Part shown: positions 1 to 8,415 of the stretch, in pieces
Layout of the letters: every line of letters starts with the position of its first letter
Position numbering within the stretch: position 1 is the first letter of the stretch
Source of the DNA: an uncultured Oscillibacter sp.
Lineage (GTDB): Bacteria; Bacillota; Clostridia; Oscillospirales; Oscillospiraceae
Direction of reading: 5' to 3'
Assembly (NCBI GenBank): GCA_910585165.1
Contig: CAJUBX010000006.1
Span: 1-47,177 of the forward strand
Length of the DNA stretch: 47,177 bases
The notes under the pieces: model-generated
Seen by the model: only the letters and a program-made list of their open reading frames with translations
What the model was told of the DNA's origin: nothing
The model's database searches: none
Made by a program: the position numbers and the translations under genes

Positions 1-56
1 ATCGCTGGTATCTGCAATTTTGACCGCTTCGTGTAATTTCGCAAGAGGTCTATTGC

Positions 57-233
57 GTGACGTCGTCGTTTGACGACCGGGGCCGCGTGACGGCCGGAAT
101 CACGGCGACCGCACAGGCGGACAAAAAGCCGGAGAGCACCTCCACGTCGACCCGCCGGAAAGACATTTACAACGACTGGTTTGGCGCCGAGGCGGAGGCC
201 CGGAAATTCGTGGAGGAGGTGAAAATGGCGTGA
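57..233 (+). CDS. Small hypothetical protein (possible mobile-element gene)
   Basis: A 58-residue reading frame that ends in GTGA overlap with the next gene. The only plausible start is a GTG at 57, placed 8 bases after an AAGAGG ribosome-binding sequence; an in-frame stop at 21-23 prevents a longer frame. It is Ser/Thr-rich in the middle and ends in a charged segment around IYNDWF. I do not recognise a family. The tight spacing to the next two genes suggests one transcript. The window edge is close, so upstream context is missing and a different start cannot be excluded. Confidence 0.35.
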   Translation: MTSSFDDRGRVTAGITATAQADKKPESTSTSTRRKDIYNDWFGAEAEARKFVEEVKMA

Positions 234-541
234 ATGGATTTGTCAAGTATTTCTGGCACGACGGCGGCACGTATGTCATCCCGCACAATGCCCTTCTGCG
301 GGAAATCCCCGGCATGATTAACGAATGCCGGGAGGCGGCCGTGGAGGCCATAAAGCAGGCCGGAGCCGCCCACGCCGTCTACGCCGTGAAAAAATACGCC
401 CCGGAGACCGGGGCGTTGGCGGAGGTCGACTTCTATGCGCCGGCCGTCCTTTTGGACGACGCCGAATTTTATAAGCGCACGGGCGCGGAGGCCAAGGAAA
501 ACCCCGGCTGCATCATCCTGGCATCCCACGCAAAACAGTGA
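230..541 (+). CDS. Hypothetical protein, 103 aa
   Basis: The frame starts with GTG overlapping the stop of the preceding frame, behind GGAGG. It encodes a soluble, mildly acidic protein without signal peptide or membrane segment; its middle is rich in Ala and Tyr. No family recognised. It lies 12 bases before the ADP-ribosylglycohydrolase gene, with which it is presumably co-transcribed. The codon usage is GC-rich like the host, so transfer, if any, came from a similar genome. Confidence 0.6.
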   Translation: MNGFVKYFWHDGGTYVIPHNALLREIPGMINECREAAVEAIKQAGAAHAVYAVKKYAPETGALAEVDFYAPAVLLDDAEFYKRTGAEAKENPGCIILASHAKQ

Positions 542-553
542 GGAGGTAACGAA

Positions 554-1492
554 ATGAAGAACATCAGCAAGCGCAGCATCATCAAGGGCGCCCTGTACGG
601 CGTCGCCGTGGGCGACGCATTGGGCGGGCCCGTGGAGTTCATGGTCCCGGAGGAGATCATCCGGCGGCACGTCTGCGTGTCCGATATGATCGGCGGGGGC
701 TGGCTCAACCTGGCCCCCGGAGAGATCACCGACGACACGCAAATGACCCTGTGCGTGGCGGAGGGCATCGTGGAGAGCCCGGACGATCCCATCGAGGCCA
801 TCGGCCGCCGGTTTATCCAGTGGGCCCAGGGCGGCCCCAAAGACATCGGGGGCGCGTGCGCGTCCAGCATCAGCAACGCCCGGCGCATGGGCGGCCGCAC
901 GTGGCCCGTGGCCGATATGTGGGCCCAGGCCGCAGAGCTGACGCAGCGCAACCAGGGCCGCCCGGTCGAGGGCAACGGGGCCCTCATGCGGACGGTTTAC
1001 CCCGGCCTGTATTACGGCGACCACCACCTGGCGGAAGCGTGGGCCATGAAAATCGGGAAGATGACCCACGCCGGCCCCCGGTCAAATGAGGCTTGCAAAA
1101 TTTATTCCCGTATGGTACACTTACTAACGGCTTCGGAAAGTCGGCCGCAGACCCCGCAGGAGTTTTTGGCGGAGCACTGCCGGGACGTCCCGGAGTACGC
1201 CGCGGCCCTCAAAAAATCCATCGTCACCCCCGCCGCCGGCGGGTACGTGGTGGACAGTATGCGGATTGCCGTGGGGTGCATGGCGAACACGGCCGACTTC
1301 GAGGGGGCCGTCGTCGAGGCTGTGAACCTGGGCGGGGACGCCGACACCAACGGGGCCATCACTGGCGGCCTCGCGGGCGCATGGTATGGCTACGACGCCA
1401 TCCCGGAGGCGTGGATCGCCGCCCTGGCCCCGGACGTCCGGGAGACATTGGACAGGCTGGCGGACGCAGCGGCCAGCGCACGGGAGGGATAA
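554..1492 (+). CDS. ADP-ribosylglycohydrolase (DraG/ARH family)
   Basis: A 312-residue protein with the family's metal-binding signatures: GDALGG at 20-25, TDDTQM at 59-64, NGALMR at 141-146 and GGDADTNGA at 260-268. These Asp/Thr residues bind the two Mg ions in DraG-type hydrolases, which remove ADP-ribose from proteins, nucleic acids or small molecules. The start ATG follows GAGGAGG. It lies between two short genes and is followed after 2 bases by a ribbon-helix-helix-like gene. That small-gene setting resembles phage or conjugative-element cargo, where ARH enzymes may reverse host or rival ADP-ribosylation; the substrate here is not known. Confidence 0.92.
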   Translation: MKNISKRSIIKGALYGVAVGDALGGPVEFMVPEEIIRRHVCVSDMIGGGWLNLAPGEITDDTQMTLCVAEGIVESPDDPIEAIGRRFIQWAQGGPKDIGGACASSISNARRMGGRTWPVADMWAQAAELTQRNQGRPVEGNGALMRTVYPGLYYGDHHLAEAWAMKIGKMTHAGPRSNEACKIYSRMVHLLTASESRPQTPQEFLAEHCRDVPEYAAALKKSIVTPAAGGYVVDSMRIAVGCMANTADFEGAVVEAVNLGGDADTNGAITGGLAGAWYGYDAIPEAWIAALAPDVRETLDRLADAAASAREG

Positions 1493-1494
1493 AA

Positions 1495-1716
1495 ATGCCA
1501 TACGGCCGACCCATGAAAGGGAAATACCGCCGCGTCCCGGCGACGGTACACATCCCGACCGGGACGCTCGACATCATCGACGAATACCTGGAGGAGCGCA
1601 ACGCCAAGGACGGCACCAAGATCACCCGGTCGGACTTCATCGTCGAGGCCATCGACGACCATTTGAAAAAGCTGGGGCTGGCGGAGAACACCAGCCCAGA
1701 GGAGGCGAAAAAATGA
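1495..1716 (+). CDS. Small ribbon-helix-helix-like protein
   Basis: A 73-residue basic protein that starts 2 bases after the ARH stop. The segment from about residue 14 to 58 has the pattern of a CopG/Arc-type fold: a short strand (VPATVHIP), then helix LDIIDEYLEERN and a second helix after a Thr-Arg-Ser-Asp turn (SDFIVEAIDDHLKKL). Such proteins usually act as dimeric repressors or as accessory factors of mobile elements. Assignment rests on pattern only; a DNA-binding role is inferred. Confidence 0.6.
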   Translation: MPYGRPMKGKYRRVPATVHIPTGTLDIIDEYLEERNAKDGTKITRSDFIVEAIDDHLKKLGLAENTSPEEAKK

Positions 1717-1862
1717 GGGGTAACACCAGAGCAACAAAAATTTTTGCAGGCATCTCCCGCCCCGGAAATCGTAGAAATACAGGCACGCAAAAGCCCCTAC
1801 AACACTCATTACACAGGCGGACAGCCGCCGACTGTAGAATACGAATGACAGGAGGACCCCTT

Positions 1863-2738
1863 ATGAACATCTCCCTCTCCGGCGGCGGCCTCCGCGCCGC
1901 CGTCCGCACCCTGGGCGGCGAGCTGATCTCCCTCCGGGACCGGAACGAAACCGAGTACATCTGGCAGGGCGATCCCGCTTTCTGGTCCGGCCAGAACCCC
2001 ATTCTCTTTCCCATCGTCGGCAGCCTGAGCGGCGGCAAGGTGGATGTGGACGGCAAACCGTTTGAAATGGCCCGCCACGGCTTTGCCCGCCGGAGCGAAT
2101 TCACCCTTGTGGACCAGGGCGCGGACTACGCCGTTCTGGAGCTTCGGGAAACCCCCGAAACCCTGGCCCAGTTCCCCTTCCCCTTTATCCTCCAGGTCCG
2201 GCACCGGCTCCTGGAAAACGGCTTTTCCACCGCCTTTTCCGTGGAGAATCCCGGCTCCTCCCCCCTGCCCTTCTGCATCGGCGCCCACACTGCCATCCGC
2301 TGCCCCCTTCTGGACGGGGAGCGCTTTGAGGATTACGAGCTGGCGTTCAGCTGCCCCGAGGACGGGGGCACCCTTCTTCTTACCCCCCAGGGTCTTCTTC
2401 AGGACAAAGAGCCGGAGCCCATGCTCCGGGGCGGAAAGGTCCCCCTGGACTACGCCGCCTTTCAGCGCCTGGACACCCTCATTTTCCAGGGCCTCCGCTC
2501 CCGCTCCGTCTCCCTGCGGCACAAAGCCTCGGGCCGGAGCGTCTCTCTGGACTTCCGGGACTTTCCCATGGTCGCTTTCTGGACAAAGCCCGGCGCGCCC
2601 TTCCTCTGCATGGAGCCCTGGCACGGCTGCGCCGCCTATGAGAACGAACCGGGTCCCTTCCGGGACAAGCCCCATGTCATCGTCCTGGCCCCCGGCGAGC
2701 GCAGGGAGCTGGCCTATACCTTCACCCTGCCGGCCTAA
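1863..2738 (+). CDS. Aldose 1-epimerase family protein (LacX/YihR-like)
   Basis: A 291-residue protein of the galactose mutarotase superfamily. Visible family features are the N-terminal Gly-rich start and LGGELISL, then the sugar-site region with RHGFARRSEF near 76-85, IGAHTAI near 139-145 and MEPWHG near 252-257. Length fits the LacX-type branch rather than the longer GalM. It probably interconverts anomers of a hexose or derivative. ATG chosen because ACAGGAGG precedes it by 8 bases. It is monocistronic, ending in a strong terminator at 2747-2778. Confidence 0.88.
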   Translation: MNISLSGGGLRAAVRTLGGELISLRDRNETEYIWQGDPAFWSGQNPILFPIVGSLSGGKVDVDGKPFEMARHGFARRSEFTLVDQGADYAVLELRETPETLAQFPFPFILQVRHRLLENGFSTAFSVENPGSSPLPFCIGAHTAIRCPLLDGERFEDYELAFSCPEDGGTLLLTPQGLLQDKEPEPMLRGGKVPLDYAAFQRLDTLIFQGLRSRSVSLRHKASGRSVSLDFRDFPMVAFWTKPGAPFLCMEPWHGCAAYENEPGPFRDKPHVIVLAPGERRELAYTFTLPA

Positions 2739-2746
2739 TAAATCCG

Positions 2747-2778
2747 AAAAGGCCCTCCGCCGCAGCGGAGGGCTTTTT
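2747..2778. terminator. Bidirectional intrinsic terminator
   Basis: Nine-base stem GCCCTCCGC / GCGGAGGGC with loop cgca, flanked by AAAA on the left and TTTTT on the right. It can end both the epimerase transcript (+) and the converging sigma-factor operon (-). Confidence 0.9.
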
Positions 2779-2791
2779 CCTGTCCCGGAGG

Positions 2792-4372
2792 TCACTGCCC
2801 CCTGGGCCGGATTTCCAGATAGTAATGCTCCTGTTCCAAGGAAAGCTCCACGGCGTTCACGCCGTTTTCCGGGTCAAAGCCGAAGTTCTGTCCTGTGATC
2901 TCAACATTCTCCCAATTCTCCAGGATGGCACTCTGCCGGGTAAACGCCAGCCCGGACCCCAGCCGGGCCGCCAGATCGTAGCCCTGGAGGTCCCCGTTTC
3001 CCGAGCCGGAGCAGGCGAAGTCATAGCTTGGCTCCTTCCATAGAGCGCAGGTCACCTCCGCGCTCCCCCCGGCGGGCACGCTTACCGGAAAAGCCAGGTA
3101 CAAAACCCGGTCCTGGAACGCGGCCTCCTGGAGCATATCGTCCAGCCGCCCGTCGCCGTAGCGGTCCATGGGCGTACCGGAGAGGGACCCGTACTGGGCC
3201 AGGAGCTCCGCCACGGCCCCTCGGTACAGCGGGAAGGGTATCGCGTCAAAGGCGCCTTCTCCCCGCTCCCGGGCATACCGTTCCTCGGCGTAATAGCGGC
3301 ACAGCCGGTCCAGCACCGCGTCCAGGGTCGTCTCGCTGCGGCGCACCGTGCAGGAGACCCCTTCAATCTCCTCCCCCGCCTCACAGCCGCCGTCCTGATA
3401 GCCCTGGAGCGTGTAGTTCCCAATATCCTCCCCCAGCACGATCAGCAGCTTCAGCTCCGATTCCCTCCGCACGCCGTCGGGCACGAAATAGCTGTACCGC
3501 CGGAAGGTCCCGTCCCACTCGCAGCCGTTGAAGCCGTAGGTGAGGACGGCGGTCTTTTCCGGGTCCAGGTCAAAGGAAACGGCCTGGGTGGCCGCCCGAT
3601 GCTCCCCGTGGGGGGCGGCGAAGTCCGAAAACTCATACGCCACCGCCGGAATATCCAAGACCGGATACTCCCCCAGGGCCTTTTCCAGGTACTCCCCGCT
3701 CTCCAGCAGGGCCTTATACGCCGCCCAGCCATCAGGAGGGGCCAGGTTCATGGTGTCCGGGATGTCCGCCCCATAGGTGCTCTGAAACCCGCCCGCATAG
3801 GGTCCGGCGTACAGCCTCGTTTCCACGGCTTCGCCGTCCACCGCCGCGCGGGGGCGAACCGCCGCCAGATCGGAAAGGCTCCCGGTGAAGGGATACAGGG
3901 CCGTCACGGCGATATCCTCCTCCGTGCCGTTATGGAGGAGGTAAGCGTCCGTCACCTCCGCCCCCCACTGCCGGGGCTCCCCGTCCGGATACGCCCCCGG
4001 GGCAAAGTCCCAGGCAACCGTCCGCTCCGCCGTAAGCCCGGCGGGGTCCTCCGCCGTGGCCAGGGGCATCACCGGCCCGGCGTAGGACATGAAGGACCTT
4101 CCCCCCTCCGCGCCGCCGCTTGCCCCGGCTCCGCTGGAATCCCCGGGGGCGCCGCCGTCGTTCCCGGAGCTCCCGGAGGCCGCGCCCCCGGACATGCCAT
4201 AGCCCCGGAAGCCTCCCGTAACCAGCCAGCCCAGGCTTATGACCAGCGCCAGGCACGCCGCCATGGCCGCCCACCGCGTCCACGGCTTCCGCCGCCCCTG
4301 GACCTTGGCCGCCTCCTCCACCAGGGCCGGGTCCACCAGGCCCAGCACCCGGAACAGCCGCTCCGCTCTCAT
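2792..4372 (-). CDS. Single-pass membrane protein coupled to ECF sigma factor (putative anti-sigma)
   Basis: A 526-residue protein whose ATG overlaps the sigma-factor stop (ATGA), implying translational coupling. The N-terminal ~35 residues are cytoplasmic, followed by a membrane helix around AAMAACLALVISLGWLV, a Gly/Ser-rich linker and a large extracytoplasmic domain. Gene order and topology are those of an anti-sigma factor that holds its sigma factor at the membrane, but I see no zinc-binding anti-sigma motif and the outer domain is not recognised. A frame open for 140 more codons upstream is only the shadow of the sigma gene. The GC-rich outer domain could instead be a separate sensor or enzyme. 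Confidence 0.75.
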   Translation of the reverse strand: MRAERLFRVLGLVDPALVEEAAKVQGRRKPWTRWAAMAACLALVISLGWLVTGGFRGYGMSGGAASGSSGNDGGAPGDSSGAGASGGAEGGRSFMSYAGPVMPLATAEDPAGLTAERTVAWDFAPGAYPDGEPRQWGAEVTDAYLLHNGTEEDIAVTALYPFTGSLSDLAAVRPRAAVDGEAVETRLYAGPYAGGFQSTYGADIPDTMNLAPPDGWAAYKALLESGEYLEKALGEYPVLDIPAVAYEFSDFAAPHGEHRAATQAVSFDLDPEKTAVLTYGFNGCEWDGTFRRYSYFVPDGVRRESELKLLIVLGEDIGNYTLQGYQDGGCEAGEEIEGVSCTVRRSETTLDAVLDRLCRYYAEERYARERGEGAFDAIPFPLYRGAVAELLAQYGSLSGTPMDRYGDGRLDDMLQEAAFQDRVLYLAFPVSVPAGGSAEVTCALWKEPSYDFACSGSGNGDLQGYDLAARLGSGLAFTRQSAILENWENVEITGQNFGFDPENGVNAVELSLEQEHYYLEIRPRGQ

Positions 4373-4959
4373 ACCGCGATCCCCTCCTTTTCCAGGTACT
4401 CCCGCAGGGCCTTCCGGCTGCGGAACAGGGAGGACTTCACCTTCCCCTCCCCGCAGCCTAAGAAGTCCGCCACTTCCGCCACGCTCTCGCCGTACCAGTA
4501 CCGCCGCAGGAACATAACCCGCCCCTCCCGGGAAAGGCCCCGGAGAAAGGCGCTCAAAAGCTCCGCCAGTTCCCCGTCCTCCACGGTCCGCGCCCGTCCC
4601 GCCGGGGCGGGAAGGCAGTCCTCCAGCTCGCCCAGAAGCACCTCCGCGCCGCCGCACCGCTTCTCCGCCCGGCGGCTTTTCCAGCGGTCCAGGGACAGGT
4701 TCCGGGTAATCTGGCCCAGCCACGTCCGGAAGGCCCCCGGCCGGGCGGGAGGGATGGCCTCCCAGGCCCGGAGGTAGGTGTCGTTGACGCACTCCTCCGA
4801 GTCCTCCCGGCTGTGGAGCAGGTTCCAGGCGATGCTGTGCAGCAGCTTCCCGTATTTCCCGTCGGTCTCCCGGACGGCCTGCTGGTCCCGGTTCCAGTAC
4901 AGTTCGATAATCTGCCCGTCCTCCACGGTCTCCGCCTCCTCTCCGGTCACTTTGCCCAT
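4369..4959 (-). CDS. RNA polymerase sigma factor, ECF (sigma-70 family)
   Basis: A 196-residue protein with region 2 at about residues 20-90 (HSIAWNLLHSREDSEECVND and TWLGQITRNLSLDRW) and a region 4 helix-turn-helix at about 135-185 (ESVAEVADFLGCGEGKVKS). The interdomain linker is longer than in the shortest ECF factors. It directs RNA polymerase to a small regulon and is usually controlled by the partner encoded next. No clear self-recognition promoter was identified upstream. Confidence 0.93.
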   Translation of the reverse strand: MGKVTGEEAETVEDGQIIELYWNRDQQAVRETDGKYGKLLHSIAWNLLHSREDSEECVNDTYLRAWEAIPPARPGAFRTWLGQITRNLSLDRWKSRRAEKRCGGAEVLLGELEDCLPAPAGRARTVEDGELAELLSAFLRGLSREGRVMFLRRYWYGESVAEVADFLGCGEGKVKSSLFRSRKALREYLEKEGIAV

Positions 4960-4998
4960 ATAGACGAAAAAATTCGCCGCCGGGTTTCGCGGCCCCGC

Positions 4999-5034
4999 AA
5001 AAAATTTCAGGCCCCCTCCCGGACGGGAGGGGGC
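4999..5034 (-). terminator. Terminator of the proline operon
   Basis: On the minus strand, a ten-base stem GCCCCCTCCC / GGGAGGGGGC with a four-base loop is followed by CTGAAATTTTTTG. It follows the proC stop by about 20 bases. Confidence 0.85.
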
Positions 5035-5053
5035 TTCGTTTCAGAACCTGCGC

Positions 5054-5845
5054 TCATTTCAGCTTCCCGTTTTTCTCGCAGGCGGCGATCACCGCGTTCA
5101 TCACCGCCCCCCGGAAGCCCGCCTCCTCCAGCTTCCGCACGCCCTGAATGGTGGACCCGCCGGGGGAACAGACCGCGTCCTTCAGCTCCCCGGGGTGCTT
5201 TCCGCTCTCCAGAAGCAGCCGGGCGGAGCCCAGGACCATCTGGGCGGCAAATTCCGCCGCCGCCGCCCGGGGCAGCCCGCAGGCCACGCCCCCGTCCGCC
5301 AGGGCCTCGACGAACAAATCCACAAAGGCCGGGCCGCAGCCCGCCACGGCGCTGCCCGCGTCCATCAGCTCCTCCGGGATGGGGGAAAACCGTCCCGCCC
5401 CGGCCATGGCCTCCAGGAAAATCCGCGTCTCCTCCTCCGTCGCGCCGGGGGTGTAGAGAAGCATCCCCTCCCCGATGGAGCAGGGGGTGTTGGGCATGAT
5501 GCGTATCACGGGATAGTCTCCCCCCGCCATGGCCCGGATATCCGCGATGGACAGCCCCGCCGCCATGGAAACCAGGATAAAGCGGTCCTTCCGCCCCGCC
5601 AGAACGGGGGCCAGCTCCTCCAAAAGCTCCCCCATCATCCGGGGCTTCACCCCCAGGAAGATATAGTCCGCCCTCTCCGCGATGGTTCGATTGCCGGAAA
5701 GGCACGCGCCCAGCTCCTCCGCCAAGGCCGCCGCTTTGGCCTCCGTCCGGTTAGCCAGGAGGATGTCTCCCCCCTCCAGCCGCCGCCGGGCGGCCCGGGC
5801 CAGGGCCCCGCCCATGTTTCCGGTTCCGATAAATCCAAACGTCAT
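5054..5845 (-). CDS. proC: Pyrroline-5-carboxylate reductase
   Basis: Catalyses the last step of proline synthesis, NAD(P)H-dependent reduction of pyrroline-5-carboxylate. The 263-residue protein begins MTFGFIGTGNMGGA, a Rossmann nucleotide-binding signature. Its C-terminal family signature is visible as SPGGSTIQGV about 45 residues before the end, and VRIMPNTPC precedes the catalytic region. The internal ATG at 5845 is chosen because AAAGGAGGG precedes it and the Rossmann strand starts there; an in-frame ATG 12 codons earlier lacks both. It lies 13 bases after proA in a proB-proA-proC operon, giving all steps from glutamate. Confidence 0.95.
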   Translation of the reverse strand: MTFGFIGTGNMGGALARAARRRLEGGDILLANRTEAKAAALAEELGACLSGNRTIAERADYIFLGVKPRMMGELLEELAPVLAGRKDRFILVSMAAGLSIADIRAMAGGDYPVIRIMPNTPCSIGEGMLLYTPGATEEETRIFLEAMAGAGRFSPIPEELMDAGSAVAGCGPAFVDLFVEALADGGVACGLPRAAAAEFAAQMVLGSARLLLESGKHPGELKDAVCSPGGSTIQGVRKLEEAGFRGAVMNAVIAACEKNGKLK

Positions 5846-5858
5846 GGCTCTCCCTCCT

Positions 5859-7106
5859 TTAGCGGACCTGGCCCCCGCCATAGATCACGTACTTGTAGCT
5901 GGTTAGCTCCTCCAGCCCCATGGGCCCCCGGGCGTGCATCTTCTGGGTGGAGATGCCGATTTCCGCCCCCAGGCCGAACTCCCCGCCGTCGGTGAAGCGG
6001 GTGGAGGCGTTGACATACACCGCCGCCGCGTCCACCGCATCCAAAAACCGCTGGGCCTTGAAGTAGTTCGTGGTGACGATGGCCTCCGAATGCCCGGTGC
6101 CGTGGGCGTTGATGAAGGCGATGGCCTCCTCCAGGTCCCTTACGGTCCGCACGGCCAGGATGTAGTCGCCGTACTCCGCGTCCCAGTCGCTCTCCTCCGC
6201 GGGAACGCCCCGGTCCCCCAGAACGCGCAGGGCCTTTTCGTCGCACCGCAGCTCCACCCGGTACTTATCCAGCAGGGGCAGGGCCTTTTGGAAGAACGCC
6301 TCCGCGATATCCTCCTGCACCAGCAGGCACTCCGCGGCGTTGCACACCGAGGGACGGGAGCACTTGGCGTTGCAGAGAATCTCCGCCCCCATGTCCAAAT
6401 CCGCCTCGCTGTCGATATAGACGTGGCAGACCCCCTCCCCGGTGCGGATCACAGGGACCCCGGCCTCCCTGGCAACGGCCCGGATAAGCCCCGCGCCGCC
6501 CCGGGGAATCAATACGTCCACATATTCGTCCAAGTGCATCAGCTCGCTTGCGGTCTCGCGGCTGGTGTCCCGGACCAGGGACACGCAGTCCGCCGGAAGC
6601 CCGGCCTGTTCCAGGGCGGAGCGCATCAGCTCCGCCGCCTTGCGGTTGGAGCGGATGGCCTCCTTCCCGCCCCGGAGGATGCAGGCGTTGCCGGATTTGA
6701 GGCACAGCGCCGCCGCGTCCACGGTGACGTTGGGCCGGGCCTCGAAGATGATGGCCACGACCCCCAGGGGCACCCGCCGCCGCCCGATGATAAGCCCGTT
6801 GGGCCGGGTTTCCATCCGGTCCACCCGCCCAATGGGGTCCGGCAGGGCGATGACCTGCCGCACGCCGTCCACGATGCCGGAAATCCGCTCCTCCGTCAGG
6901 GCCAGCCGGTCCAGCAGGGCGGGGCGCAGCCCCGCCTCCCTGGCGGCGGCCACGTCTTCGGCGTTGGCGGCCAGCCACTCGTCCCGCCGGTTCGTCAACA
7001 CCTCCGCAATGGCCTCCAGGGCGGCGTTCTTTTTCGCCGTCCCGGCGGTGGAGAGAATATAGGACGCGGCCTTGGCCAGCCGTCCCTGTTCCTGCAATGC
7101 CGTCAT
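5859..7106 (-). CDS. proA: Glutamate-5-semialdehyde dehydrogenase (gamma-glutamyl phosphate reductase)
   Basis: A 415-residue enzyme, full length for the family. It reduces gamma-glutamyl phosphate to the semialdehyde with NADPH. Visible: IIFEARPNVTVDAA near residues 116-129, the catalytic-cysteine region CNAKCSRPSVCNAAE, and the C-terminal FGLGAEIGISTQKMHARGP. The ATG overlaps the proB stop (ATGA), so translation of the two is coupled, consistent with the known ProB-ProA substrate channelling. Confidence 0.97.
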   Translation of the reverse strand: MTALQEQGRLAKAASYILSTAGTAKKNAALEAIAEVLTNRRDEWLAANAEDVAAAREAGLRPALLDRLALTEERISGIVDGVRQVIALPDPIGRVDRMETRPNGLIIGRRRVPLGVVAIIFEARPNVTVDAAALCLKSGNACILRGGKEAIRSNRKAAELMRSALEQAGLPADCVSLVRDTSRETASELMHLDEYVDVLIPRGGAGLIRAVAREAGVPVIRTGEGVCHVYIDSEADLDMGAEILCNAKCSRPSVCNAAECLLVQEDIAEAFFQKALPLLDKYRVELRCDEKALRVLGDRGVPAEESDWDAEYGDYILAVRTVRDLEEAIAFINAHGTGHSEAIVTTNYFKAQRFLDAVDAAAVYVNASTRFTDGGEFGLGAEIGISTQKMHARGPMGLEELTSYKYVIYGGGQVR

Positions 7107-7915
7107 AGCGCGCCTTCCTTTCCCGCGGCGAACCGCGTCCCGACCTCCTGGCCCTCCACAATGCCGTAGAGGTCCTCCGGCCTCTGCCCGTTGGTAATCA
7201 CCATGTCGCACCCGGCCCCCATGGCAATCCGGGCGGCGGAGAGCTTGGTGGCCATGCCGCCGGTGCCCCGCCAGGTGCCCGCGCCTCCGGCCATCTCCAG
7301 AATCTCCGGCGTCAGCTCCGTGACGCGGCGGAGGAGCTTCGCCCCGGGACTGCGCTTGGGGTCCGCGTCGTACAGCCCGTCGATGTCGCTGAGGAGAACC
7401 AGCAGGTCCGCCCCGCACAGCTCCGCCACAATGGCGGAGAGGGTGTCGTTGTCCCCCAGGACCTTGTGGTGCCCCGTCTCGATCTCGGCGGAACTGACGG
7501 AGTCGTTTTCGTTCACCACCGGGATGATCCCCAGCTCCAGAAGGCTGGTAAAGGTGTTTTTCAAATGCTCCGCCCGGACCGGGTCCTCCACGTCCTCCCC
7601 GGTGAGGAGAATCTGGGCCACGGTGCAGTTGTACTCGGAGAACAGCTTGTCGTAAATGTGCATCATCCGGCACTGGCCCACGGCGGCGGCGGCCTGCTTC
7701 ATCCGCAGGGCCCGGGGCCGCTCGTCCAGGCCCATCCGGGCCGTGCCCACGGCGATGGCCCCGGAGGTCACCAGAATGACCTCGTGCCCGCCGCCGCTGA
7801 GGTCCGCCAGCACCCGGACCAGCCGCTCCATGCTTCGAAGGTCCAGGCTGCCGGAGCTGTGGGTCAGGGTGGAGGTGCCCACCTTGACCACCACCCGCCG
7901 CTTGTGTTCGTTCAT
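7103..7915 (-). CDS. proB: Glutamate 5-kinase, short form without PUA domain
   Basis: First enzyme of proline synthesis, phosphorylating glutamate. The amino-acid-kinase domain is complete: VVVKVGTSTLT at the N terminus, LVTSGAIAVG, VVNENDSVSS and GTGGMATKLSAARIA. The protein is only 270 residues because the C-terminal PUA domain of E. coli-type ProB (about 367 residues) is absent; such short forms are known. Start at the ATG behind GGGAGGAAC. The PUA domain is linked to proline feedback behaviour in longer enzymes, so regulation may differ. Confidence 0.95.
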   Translation of the reverse strand: MNEHKRRVVVKVGTSTLTHSSGSLDLRSMERLVRVLADLSGGGHEVILVTSGAIAVGTARMGLDERPRALRMKQAAAAVGQCRMMHIYDKLFSEYNCTVAQILLTGEDVEDPVRAEHLKNTFTSLLELGIIPVVNENDSVSSAEIETGHHKVLGDNDTLSAIVAELCGADLLVLLSDIDGLYDADPKRSPGAKLLRRVTELTPEILEMAGGAGTWRGTGGMATKLSAARIAMGAGCDMVITNGQRPEDLYGIVEGQEVGTRFAAGKEGAL

Positions 7916-7950
7916 GTAGTTCCTCCCGCCCCACGGGCATGATTTGCTCC

Positions 7951-7959
7951 AGTATAGCA
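7951..7959 (-). promoter_or_regulatory. Extended -10 promoter of the proB-proA-proC operon
   Basis: TGCTATACT on the minus strand, about 36 bases before the proB start. The -35 region (TTTTCT at 17 bases) is poor, so recognition probably relies on the extended -10. Confidence 0.6.
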
Positions 7960-7980
7960 CGGCGGGGCAAAAAAGAAAAG

Positions 7981-8014
7981 GGCAAAAGAAAACGGCGGAC
8001 CACCGCCGCCGTTT
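7981..8014 (-). terminator. Terminator of the small membrane protein gene
   Basis: Minus-strand stem AAACGGCGG / CCGCCGTTT with a seven-base loop, followed by TTCTTTTG. It separates the 8036-8230 gene from the proline promoter. Confidence 0.75.
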
Positions 8015-8035
8015 CCCGTCCGGTTTTCTATGTTG

Positions 8036-8230
8036 TCAGGCGTTCGCTTCCCGCCCCGCCCGGCACATCCGCAGGGCGGCGTACAGGAACAGCGCGGTCA
8101 TGGCGGTCTTGCCGATGACCTCCGCCGTGTGGAAGCCCAGGACGCCCGTCAGGGCCATCTGGACCGAAATAATAACCGCCATTGCCAAAAGCGCCGCCGC
8201 GATACCCTTCATCATGTTCTTCATGTTCAT
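8036..8230 (-). CDS. Small membrane protein, 64 aa
   Basis: Met-rich N terminus followed by two hydrophobic helices (about residues 9-30 and 38-57) and a basic tail RAGREANA. The ATG follows ACGGAGGAA. No family recognised. It has its own promoter and terminator, so it is a free-standing unit. Two-helix proteins of this size may be membrane stress or accessory proteins; function unknown. Confidence 0.65.
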   Translation of the reverse strand: MNMKNMMKGIAAALLAMAVIISVQMALTGVLGFHTAEVIGKTAMTALFLYAALRMCRAGREANA

Positions 8231-8270
8231 TTCCTCCGTTTCTGTGTTTCGTTCTCTTGGAACTGATACC

Positions 8271-8279
8271 AGTATAGCA
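8271..8279 (-). promoter_or_regulatory. Extended -10 promoter of small membrane protein gene
   Basis: TGCTATACT on the minus strand, identical to the nine bases in front of proB. Confidence 0.55.
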
Positions 8280-8326
8280 GGGCGGGAGGGGGTCTGCCAT
8301 GGATTTGCCTTACAATTTGGCCCCGT

Positions 8327-8346
8327 ATCTTACAATGCCGTAAGAT
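8327..8346. promoter_or_regulatory. Inverted repeat in front of the TepA-like gene
   Basis: ATCTTAC-N6-GTAAGAT in the divergent intergenic region, 70 bases before the protease start. It may be an operator; no clear promoter was placed here. Confidence 0.4.
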
Positions 8347-8415
8347 TCCCACGGCGGCGCGGGTAATTTCCGAAAAACCGCAAAAACTACTCCTACGAAA
8401 GGGAGGTTGTTCACT

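Noticed and set aside
4373..4792. Open frame extending the membrane protein by 140 codons
   Set aside because: It is the out-of-frame shadow of the sigma factor; the coupled ATG at 4372 and the natural N terminus are better.
7107..8003. Long minus-strand frame continuing upstream of proA
   Set aside because: Shadow of proB; Gly/Arg-rich translation typical of GC-rich antisense or shifted frames.
7916..8035. T-box or proline-responsive leader before proB
   Set aside because: Only about 30 bases lie between promoter and start, too short for a T-box.
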